Assembly (NCBI RefSeq): GCF_014651115.1
Contig: NZ_BMWG01000005.1
Location: 194,024-258,023, forward strand
Length of the DNA: 64,000 bases
Origin: Streptomyces inusitatus
GTDB taxonomy: Bacteria; Actinomycetota; Actinomycetes; Streptomycetales; Streptomycetaceae
Direction of reading: 5' to 3'
Below the pieces are notes generated by a model. It searched no databases. It was given only the letters and a program-made list of their open reading frames with translations, and was not told the DNA's origin. A program made the position numbers and the translations under genes. This document shows positions 1-5,868 of this stretch, one piece after another (within the stretch, counting starts at the first letter, position 1; the number at the start of each line of letters is the position of its first letter).

Positions 1-82
1 GTCGCCCGCAGGATCCTCGAAAGCGTCAACCGGCCGCCGGAGGGCGGGTTCCCGGAGGCGGGATCGAGTACGGAGAGGGACG

Positions 83-523
83 GTGGGCACCATGAGGACC
101 ACGATGAGCGCTCTGTCGACGGAGCATCGCGGCCGGCTGCTGGACATCGCGCGGGAGGTCCGCTTCGAGCAGGGGGCGAGGATTCTGGACGAGGGCGGTG
201 TGCCGGACCGGTTCTGGATCGTACGGACCGGGCTCGTCACCCTCGATTTACGGGTCCCCGGCCGCCGAGCGGCGGTGGTCGATTCGCTCTCCCACGGGGA
301 ACTCGTGGGCTGGTCCTGGCTGTTCCCGCCCTCGGGGTGGCAGCTGGGCGCGGAGGCCATGACTCCGGTGCGGGCCCTGGAGTTCGACGCGGCCCGGGCC
401 CGGCGGCTGTGCGAGGCGGACCCCTGGCTGGGCCGCGAGGTCGCGATGTGGGTCGGCTCGGTCCTCGCCCACCGGCTGCGCGCGGCGCGGACCCGGCTCC
501 CGGCGATGTACGCCCCGCACTGA
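83..523 (+). CDS. Cyclic nucleotide-binding domain protein without a DNA-binding domain
   Basis: This 146-residue protein matches the beta-barrel effector domain of the CRP/FNR family. A conserved barrel segment (FWIVRTGLVTLDL) lies near residues 44-56, and a G-E-containing phosphate-binding-cassette-like stretch (SHGELVG) near 70-76. Full CRP proteins are about 220 residues and end in a winged helix; here the chain stops after the effector domain, so it probably senses a ligand or redox state, or binds a partner, without contacting DNA. The GTG at 83 and the ATG codons at 92 and 104 are all possible starts. A purine-rich GGAGAGGGA at 72-80 fits the ATG at 92 best. The next gene is a response regulator 100 bases downstream on the same strand. 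The family call is fairly sure; the ligand is unknown. Confidence 0.75.
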   Translation: MGTMRTTMSALSTEHRGRLLDIAREVRFEQGARILDEGGVPDRFWIVRTGLVTLDLRVPGRRAAVVDSLSHGELVGWSWLFPPSGWQLGAEAMTPVRALEFDAARARRLCEADPWLGREVAMWVGSVLAHRLRAARTRLPAMYAPH

Positions 524-625
524 AACGGAGCCTTCCAGGACACACAGGGCCGAACGGCCCCTGTCGCCCACGCCGGTGACCAGGCACTCTCGTAACGTAC
601 AGTCAAGATCCAGGGAGCCACTCAC

Positions 626-1303
626 GTGACCGCGACACCCGCCTTCTCTCCAGAGCGCCCCATCCGGGTCTTCCTCCTCGACGATCACGAGGTGGTACGG
701 CGGGGTGTGCACGATCTGCTCGGCTCCGAGCCGGACATCGAGGTCGTCGGCGAGGCGAGCACGGGCGAACAGGCGCTGGTACGGGGTCCGGCGCTGCGCC
801 CGGACGTGGCGGTGCTCGACATCCGGCTGCCGGACGGCGACGGGATCACGGTCTGCCGGGAGCTGCGGTCGCGGCTGCCGGGCACCGTCTGTCTGATGCT
901 GACCTCGTTCGACGACGACGACGCCCTGCTCGACGCGATCATGGCGGGCGCGGCGGGGTACGTCCTCAAGCAGATCAAGGGCTCGGACCTGGTGACGGCG
1001 GTCCGTACCGTCGCGGCCGGGCAGTCGATGCTGGACCCGGCCACCACGGCCCGGCTGATGAACAGCCTCCGCGCGCCGGAGGAGCCGCCCGCCGGGGAGT
1101 CGCAGCTCGGCCATCTCTCCGCCCGGGAGCGGGAGATCCTGGCCCTCATCGGCGAGGGGCTGACCAACCGGCAGATCGGCGAGCGGCTCTATCTCGCCGA
1201 GAAGACCGTCAAGAACCACATCTCCCGGCTGCTGGCCAAGCTCGGCGTGGAGCGCCGGATCCAGGCGGCCGTCCTCGCCACGCAGTTCGGCCACCCGTCG
1301 TAG
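626..1303 (+). CDS. NarL/DevR-type LuxR-family response regulator
   Basis: This 225-residue two-domain regulator has an N-terminal receiver domain with the acidic pair D19-D20, phosphoacceptor D65 (VLDIRLPDGDG) and the conserved lysine in YVLKQIKG. The C-terminal LuxR helix-turn-helix spans roughly residues 155-215 (LSAREREILALIGEGLTN, then EKTVKNHISRLLAKL). It resembles DevR/DosR regulators, which in actinomycetes answer hypoxia or redox signals through DevS-type kinases. No kinase gene is adjacent here, so the partner must be elsewhere. The GTG start at 626 has AGGGAG at 612-617, 8 bases upstream. The preceding cNMP-domain gene could belong to the same stress circuit, which is inference from proximity only. 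Confidence 0.88.
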   Translation: MTATPAFSPERPIRVFLLDDHEVVRRGVHDLLGSEPDIEVVGEASTGEQALVRGPALRPDVAVLDIRLPDGDGITVCRELRSRLPGTVCLMLTSFDDDDALLDAIMAGAAGYVLKQIKGSDLVTAVRTVAAGQSMLDPATTARLMNSLRAPEEPPAGESQLGHLSAREREILALIGEGLTNRQIGERLYLAEKTVKNHISRLLAKLGVERRIQAAVLATQFGHPS

Positions 1304-1354
1304 CGCGGCGGCCGATCCCGGGGACGGGCCCGCCGGTGACCGCGGGAGAAGGGT

Positions 1355-1900
1355 TCAGACCCGTTCCAGCGGGCGGTGGGGAAGGGGCGGGGCCTCGACC
1401 CGGACCGCATCACCGGGGCGGACGGTCCCGCCGTGGCGGACCACCGCCATGACACCGGACTTGAAGGTGAACCCGCCGGACACGGGGTCCATGGCGAAGA
1501 CCTCCCCGAGGAGCCCCTTCCGGAAGTCGTTGATCTTCGCGCAGGGGTTGCGCAGCCCCGTCACCTCCAGCACCGCCCGCTCTCCGAGGTGGAGCAGGGC
1601 TCCGGTGGGCAGGCCCAGCAGATCCACCTCGCGTGTGGTGATGTTCTCGCCGAGCTGCCCGGCGGAGACCTCGAAGCCCTTGCGGGCGAGTTCGTCGAAG
1701 AGTTCCTCGTGCATCAGATGGACCTGGCGCAGATTGGGCAGGTCCGGCTCATAGGTCATGCGGAACTGATGGCGGATCGTCTTACCCGCGTGGACGTCCC
1801 CTTCCACCCCGAGTCCCGCGAGCAGCGTGATGGAATCCCGATTGGTCTTGCTGAACGTGTACGTCTCATCACGGCTCACAGCGGTTATCCGACCAGTCAT
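1355..1900 (-). CDS. MOSC domain-containing protein (YiiM-like)
   Basis: This 181-residue protein is essentially one MOSC domain, the C-terminal module of molybdenum cofactor sulfurases that also occurs in stand-alone YiiM-type proteins. The diagnostic Cys is at residue 120 (GLRNPCAKI), preceded by the conserved stretches GVEGDVHAGK and GQLGENITTR. Stand-alone members are thought to carry sulfur or to take part in molybdopterin-dependent reduction of N-hydroxylated compounds; the substrate here cannot be read from sequence. The ATG at 1900 has a strong purine-rich site (GGAGAAGG) immediately upstream. It is divergent from the nucleotidyltransferase gene, and the 243-base gap between them contains the palindrome AAACCGGTTT at 1979-1988. 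Confidence 0.85.
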   Translation of the reverse strand: MTGRITAVSRDETYTFSKTNRDSITLLAGLGVEGDVHAGKTIRHQFRMTYEPDLPNLRQVHLMHEELFDELARKGFEVSAGQLGENITTREVDLLGLPTGALLHLGERAVLEVTGLRNPCAKINDFRKGLLGEVFAMDPVSGGFTFKSGVMAVVRHGGTVRPGDAVRVEAPPLPHRPLERV

Positions 1901-2143
1901 CGCCTTCTCCTGCCTGTCGTCGTTCCCCCGGTCGATCCCGACGATACGGCGGCGCGGGGAAGCGTAGGGGCGTACGGAAAACCGGTTTCGCGACCAATCC
2001 CCGGGGCGGTACGTTGCCGATCATGAAGTAACGCATCACGCAGGCAACTCGGCCCCGCCGAACGCCGTCCGAGCCCTCGCTCCGGCGTTCGTCCGCCGTG
2101 CCCCGAGCGCGTCCGTACGTCACTTCACACGATCAGGATCCTT

Positions 2144-2890
2144 ATGAACGACGCTGTTTTTGTCTCCCGTGTCGCCGAACGGCTCGCCGCGCTGCCCTCC
2201 GTGGAGGCGGTCGCCCTCGGCGGCTCGCGTGCACAGGGCACGCACACCCCGGAGAGCGACTGGGACTTCGCCGTCTACTACCGGGGCGGCTTCGACCCGG
2301 ACGATCTGCGGGCCGTCGGCTGGAAGGGCGAGGTCTCCGAAGTGGGCGGCTGGGGTGGCGGGGTCTTCAACGGCGGGGCGTGGCTCACGGTCGAGGGGCG
2401 GCGGGTCGATGTGCACTACCGGGATCTCGACGAGGTCGAGCACGAGTGGGCCGAGGCGCGGGCCGGGCGGTTCCGCTGGGAGCCGCTGATGTTCCATCTG
2501 GCGGGCATCCCGAGCTATCTGGTGGTCGCCGAACTCGCCCTCAACCAGGTGGTGCACGGCGCTCTGCCCCGGCCCTCCTATCCCGGGGCGCTGCGCGCGG
2601 CGGCCCCGGGTGTGTGGCGCGAGCGGGCGGAGCTGACGCTCGGCCACGCGCGGGACGCCCATGCTCCGCACGGTCGGACGGCCGAGGTAGCGGGGGCGCT
2701 GGCGACGGCCGCGATGCTGACGGCGCACGCGGTGCTGGCGGCGCGCGGGGAGTGGGTCACCAATGAGAAGCGGCTGCTGGAGCGGGCGGGGCTGCGGGGG
2801 ATCGACGCGATCGTGACCGGGCTGCGGCCGGGGGCGAAGGCTCTGGCGGAGGCGATCGGGGAGGCGGAGAAGCTGTTCCGGGCCGGGTGA
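2144..2890 (+). CDS. Nucleotidyltransferase domain protein
   Basis: This 248-residue protein begins with the polymerase-beta-type nucleotidyltransferase signature: G26-G27-S28 followed by the acidic pair D39/D41 (PESDWDFAVYY). Those residues bind Mg-NTP and transfer a nucleotidyl group to a hydroxyl acceptor. Relatives include aminoglycoside nucleotidyltransferases, MNT-type antitoxins and tRNA-modifying enzymes, so the acceptor is open. The C-terminal half is alpha-helical and ends in an Ala/Gly/Lys-rich helix. A weak AGGATC lies before the ATG. It converges on the two tRNA-like elements, the nearer of which ends 27 bases beyond the stop codon. A functional link to these RNAs is possible but purely positional. 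Confidence 0.8.
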   Translation: MNDAVFVSRVAERLAALPSVEAVALGGSRAQGTHTPESDWDFAVYYRGGFDPDDLRAVGWKGEVSEVGGWGGGVFNGGAWLTVEGRRVDVHYRDLDEVEHEWAEARAGRFRWEPLMFHLAGIPSYLVVAELALNQVVHGALPRPSYPGALRAAAPGVWRERAELTLGHARDAHAPHGRTAEVAGALATAAMLTAHAVLAARGEWVTNEKRLLERAGLRGIDAIVTGLRPGAKALAEAIGEAEKLFRAG

Positions 2891-2917
2891 CCGGGCCCCG
2901 GAGGGGGAGGCGTGCCA

Positions 2918-2991
2918 TGGACACCGGAGCAGGATTCGAACCTGCGTCCACCCGGGTACAGCCGGGCGCTCCACCGCAGAGCTTCCCGGTG
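2918..2991 (-). tRNA. tRNA-like element B, 6-nt anticodon loop, encoded CCA
   Basis: Read on the minus strand this folds as a tRNA cloverleaf. The 7-bp acceptor stem is CACCGGG/TCCGGTG, followed by linker AA, a D stem GCTC/GAGC, an anticodon stem GCCCGG/CCGGGT closing a loop of only six bases (CTGTAC), a variable region GGAC and a T arm GCAGG-TTCGAAT-CCTGC. The discriminator is U, followed by an encoded CCA (2918-2920). The acceptor helix extends outward as a perfect inverted repeat, CATGGACACCGG/CCGGTGTCCATG (2916-2927 and 2986-2997). U8 is replaced by A, and the short loop prevents a confident anticodon. It lies 13 bases downstream of element A in the same transcript direction. It may be a degenerate tRNA or a specialised tRNA-like RNA. 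Confidence 0.6.
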
Positions 2992-3004
2992 TCCATGAGC
3001 CGTA

Positions 3005-3076
3005 CGACGGGGGCAGGGCTCGAACCTGCGTCCAACCGGTCCGCAGCCGGCCGCTCCACCGCTGAGCTTCCCCGTC
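3005..3076 (-). tRNA. tRNA-like element A, anticodon loop CTGCGGA, no encoded CCA
   Basis: The minus strand gives a complete 72-base cloverleaf. The acceptor is GACGGGG/CCCCGTC, linker AA, D arm GCTC-AGCGGTG-GAGC, base 26 G, anticodon arm GCCGG-CTGCGGA-CCGGT, variable loop TGGAC, T arm GCAGG-TTCGAGC-CCTGC and discriminator G. Every stem pairs, allowing G-U. The T loop keeps TTCGA and the D loop keeps GG. Two things are odd. Position 8 is A instead of the near-universal U. The nominal anticodon is GCG (Arg), whereas bacteria normally read CGU/CGC with ACG. No CCA is encoded. The D and T arms nearly match element B while acceptor and anticodon arms differ, implying duplication and divergence. 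Confidence 0.62.
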
Positions 3077-3083
3077 ACGGGCA

Positions 3084-3113
3084 ATCCTGCCCGCCGGGCC
3101 CGGAGGGCGTCAA
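3084..3113 (-). promoter_or_regulatory. Promoter for the tRNA-like pair
   Basis: On the minus strand TTGACG (3108-3113) and CAGGAT (3084-3089) are separated by 18 bases, a good vegetative streptomycete promoter. The 5' base of tRNA-like element A (3076) lies 8 bases past the -10, so transcription should start at or next to the mature 5' end. No other gene start lies downstream, so the promoter appears dedicated to the two RNA elements. Confidence 0.65.
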
Positions 3114-3140
3114 AACAATTGACCGGTCGCGGATCGCGGA

Positions 3141-4496
3141 TCAGGGGTTCGGGGACTTCCCGCCGCGCCCGGAGAAGAATCCGGCGGAGCACAGCAGGGT
3201 CGCGAGCATCGGATTGGCCACGGTCACCCCGTGGACCAGCTCGGGGGTCGGCCGGAACGGGACCGGGCGCACGGATCCGCGGGCGCGGGTCCAGCCGTCG
3301 CGCTCCGGGTCGACGCCGTGGCGGCGGCAGACCTCGGCGACGAGGGACTCGGGGCACTCCTCGCGGCCGTGCAGCACCTCCCAGGGCAGCGGGAGTTCGG
3401 CCCACACCGCGGTGTCCACGTGCAGTCCGCCGCCGGTGGAGCGGTGCCAGGCCGCCACGTCCGCCGCGACGAGCATCAGCACCTTGCCGGGGCAGATCCG
3501 CTCGACGACGTCCTCGGCCCCCATCGCCCGCAACAGGGAGAGCCAGTGGCCGCGCGCCTGATTCCAGGCCCGGGCCGCCTGGTTCCAGGTGGTGGAGTCG
3601 TCGCCATGCCGGACGATCATGCTCGTACGCTCCAGCGGCCCGCGCCGCCAGACGGCTTCGAGCTGTTCGGCGACGTCGAGCAGGATCCGGTGCCAGCGGC
3701 CGAGCAGCAGCCCGCGCTGTTCGTCGGTGAGCTGCTTCAGCACCTGCTCGGTGGGGTGGACATGGGCGATCGCGAACCATCCGGCCGTCCGCGGATCCAG
3801 CCGGTCGAACAGGGCGGCGGCGACCTTGTCGTACGGCTGCTGCTGGCCGAAGACGGTGAACTCGCTGCGGAGATTGGCCCGTGCGGTGAGGTAGGCGACG
3901 AACGCCGCCGTGCCGTGGTCGGCCGCGAACTCCTCGTACGACAGCCGGGTCGCCAGCCCGCTCTTGCCGACCATCGTGATCTCGCGCTTGCGCTGCTCGG
4001 CGATGATCCGGGCGAGTTTGGCCTCCATCCGGCGCAGCAGCCGGAACCGCTTGTTGTACTGCCGCTTGGACATCTCGCCGAGTCCGGCCTCGGCGCGCTG
4101 TTCCCGGTTGAGCCGGTCGGCGTGGAAGTCGCTGTGCCCGTACTCCTTGCGTATCTCCTCGCCGGCGGTCCTGATCACGGCCTCGATCCGCTCCGGGTCG
4201 TCGCCGCAGGACTCCGGGAGGGCCGGGACGGCGCGGAACAGCCCGGCGGAGGTGGCGAGCTGGCGCTGTGCGCCGACCGGCCGGGCGAAGTCCTCCATCA
4301 TCGAGGTGTATCCGTGCCACAGATTCCGCAGCGAGGTGCGGGTGGCCCTGTCGAGGGCCTTGCCCGTCGGCCGGTCGAGCGCGCCGGGGGTCGCTTCGAA
4401 GAGGTCGCGGATCAGCTGGGCCACGTCCTCGGGGCGCTTGCGCAGACCGAGCGAGGCATGCAGCTCCCGCAGGAGCTGCTCGGTGTTCGGGGACAT
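3141..4496 (-). CDS. Unrecognised conserved-looking protein upstream of the tRNA-like pair
   Basis: This 451-residue soluble protein has no signal peptide or membrane segment, and I do not recognise the family. Its central part (about residues 140-200) is strongly basic and helical (KRQYNKRFRLLRRMEAKLARI, then EQRKREITMVGKSG), suggesting coiled coil or nucleic-acid contact. The C-terminal half is Trp-rich and ends FFSGRGGKSPNP. The ATG at 4496 is preferred over the longer upstream reading because CAAGAT sits 7 bases ahead, implying a leaderless mRNA, and because the extra N-terminus (many Pro and Arg) looks non-coding. It ends 28 bases before the promoter of the tRNA-like RNAs and shares an almost identical -10 and start region with it. 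Confidence 0.75.
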   Translation of the reverse strand: MSPNTEQLLRELHASLGLRKRPEDVAQLIRDLFEATPGALDRPTGKALDRATRTSLRNLWHGYTSMMEDFARPVGAQRQLATSAGLFRAVPALPESCGDDPERIEAVIRTAGEEIRKEYGHSDFHADRLNREQRAEAGLGEMSKRQYNKRFRLLRRMEAKLARIIAEQRKREITMVGKSGLATRLSYEEFAADHGTAAFVAYLTARANLRSEFTVFGQQQPYDKVAAALFDRLDPRTAGWFAIAHVHPTEQVLKQLTDEQRGLLLGRWHRILLDVAEQLEAVWRRGPLERTSMIVRHGDDSTTWNQAARAWNQARGHWLSLLRAMGAEDVVERICPGKVLMLVAADVAAWHRSTGGGLHVDTAVWAELPLPWEVLHGREECPESLVAEVCRRHGVDPERDGWTRARGSVRPVPFRPTPELVHGVTVANPMLATLLCSAGFFSGRGGKSPNP

Positions 4497-4503
4497 GCGG
4501 GCA

Positions 4504-4533
4504 ATCTTGACATCCGGGACCGGTCGGCTCCAG
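4504..4533 (-). promoter_or_regulatory. Probable leaderless promoter of the 451-residue protein
   Basis: On the minus strand the -10-like CAAGAT (4504-4509) is followed by seven bases and then the ATG at 4496, so the mRNA would be leaderless. A weak -35 (CTGGAG, 4528-4533) lies 18 bases upstream. The 13 bases CAAGATTGCCCGC (4497-4509) match CAGGATTGCCCGT at the tRNA-like promoter (3077-3089) at 11 positions, in the same relation to the start point. Confidence 0.45.
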
Positions 4534-4623
4534 CGGATATGGTCCGCCGCCGCCCGGCCCCGGGGGCTTCGAGGGGTGTACGGCGGGGCAGGGCGGGGCT
4601 TCGAGGGCACGGCGGGGCGGGGC

Positions 4624-5868
4624 TCAGCCGCCGTCCCCCGTGTTCACCTCCAGCACGCAGTGGCGCAGTTCGTAACTGCCGATGGCCTCGATGAAGCCGA
4701 CCGTCGGCGGGCTCGCCATCCGCACCCCGGGCAGGGCGAACAGCCGGCTGAGGAAGACATCCGTCTCCAGGAGCGCGATGTGCAGCCCCGGGCACTTGTG
4801 CGGACCGTCGCCGAAGGCCAGCCCCGGCACCCCGGCGCCCTTCATGGCGCGCCCGGGACGCAGACAGCCCGGCCGCGCCCCGACGGTCCGCTCGTCGGCG
4901 TTGGCCCGGTCGAGCAGGATGTCGATCCGGTCGCCGGCCGGGACGGTGAGTCTCCCGCCGTCGGCGCCGGGCAGCTCCAGGGGTTCGGTGGTACGGCGGC
5001 TGAGACGGCCCACCACCGGTTCGAGCCGCAGGATCTCCCCGAGCACCGCGAGTCTGCCGGGCTCGTCCGCCGCCCGGTAGTGCGCCAGCAGACCGGCGTC
5101 GGAGAACAGATGCCAGGCCGCCGCGCCGATGAACTCCCGGGTGGTGACCATGCCCGCCGCCGCGAAGGTGAGGCACTCCCCGAGGATCTCCGTGTTCGAA
5201 CAGCCGTCGTCGATGAGGTGGGAGATCAGATCGTCCCGCCGGACGCGGCGGCGGGCCCGCACGGCGGGGCGCACATCGCCCAGGTACACCCGCAGCCAGT
5301 TGGTGTTCTGCCGCAGCGTCCAGTGGAGACCGTGCCAGCTCGTCAGTCCCGGTGTGCCGAACCGCTCCGGGAAGAAGCGCTCCAGCCGTTCCTTGATGCC
5401 GGGTCTGCCGTCCGTCAGACCGATGACCGCGCAGGCCACCTCGATCGCGAGATCGAAGCTGAGGTCGGACAGCCGCGCCCGGCCGTCGGCCCGGAGCCGG
5501 TCGATCCGCGCCTGTGCGACACGGACCATGATCTCGCGGTAGTGCTCGTCGACGCGGCGCGGGGTGAAGAACCGCGCGGTCTGACGGCGGTGTTCGCGAT
5601 GCTCGGGACCGTCCCGGTAGAGCACCGGCCGCCGAACGCCCTTCGGCAGCTTCTCCACCATCTCGATCCCGAGCCCCGCCTGCACGGTCGCCGTACTGCG
5701 CAGCACGGTCCGCGCCTCCTCGTACCCGCGTATCTCCCACACCCCGTCGTCGCCCCGCACGACGGGACACTCCCCCGCCGTCCCGTCCCGCTCGATCCTG
5801 CGGAACCCGAACCCCTCGTCCGCCCCCGCCCCGGCCCCGGCCCCGAATTCACCCGGCTCACCGCCCAT
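4624..5868 (-). CDS. Cytochrome P450
   Basis: This 414-residue protein carries the P450 hallmarks: an I-helix AAGMVTT (T242/T243), the K-helix ExxR at E278-R281 (EILR), and the heme-binding loop FGDGPHKCPGLHIA with thiolate ligand Cys359. Its length is typical of soluble bacterial class I enzymes that depend on ferredoxin and ferredoxin reductase; neither is encoded nearby. The substrate is not predictable. ATG 5868 is chosen over GTG 5877 because GGGAGG then lies at a proper distance. The start overlaps the end of the NACHT gene by 11 bases, so the two are probably translationally coupled, an unusual partnership. Confidence 0.9.
   Translation of the reverse strand: MGGEPGEFGAGAGAGADEGFGFRRIERDGTAGECPVVRGDDGVWEIRGYEEARTVLRSTATVQAGLGIEMVEKLPKGVRRPVLYRDGPEHREHRRQTARFFTPRRVDEHYREIMVRVAQARIDRLRADGRARLSDLSFDLAIEVACAVIGLTDGRPGIKERLERFFPERFGTPGLTSWHGLHWTLRQNTNWLRVYLGDVRPAVRARRRVRRDDLISHLIDDGCSNTEILGECLTFAAAGMVTTREFIGAAAWHLFSDAGLLAHYRAADEPGRLAVLGEILRLEPVVGRLSRRTTEPLELPGADGGRLTVPAGDRIDILLDRANADERTVGARPGCLRPGRAMKGAGVPGLAFGDGPHKCPGLHIALLETDVFLSRLFALPGVRMASPPTVGFIEAIGSYELRHCVLEVNTGDGG

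Noticed and set aside
2757..3059. Minus-strand open frame of 100 codons covering the tRNA-like elements.
   Set aside because: Its peptides (DAGSSPAPV, DAGSNPAPV) are the translation of T-arm sequences; the structure-based tRNA-like reading explains them.
4563..4619. Imperfect direct repeat (GGGGCTTCGAGGG) between the P450 and the unknown gene.
   Set aside because: Low-complexity GC sequence without dyad or promoter features; no evidence of function.
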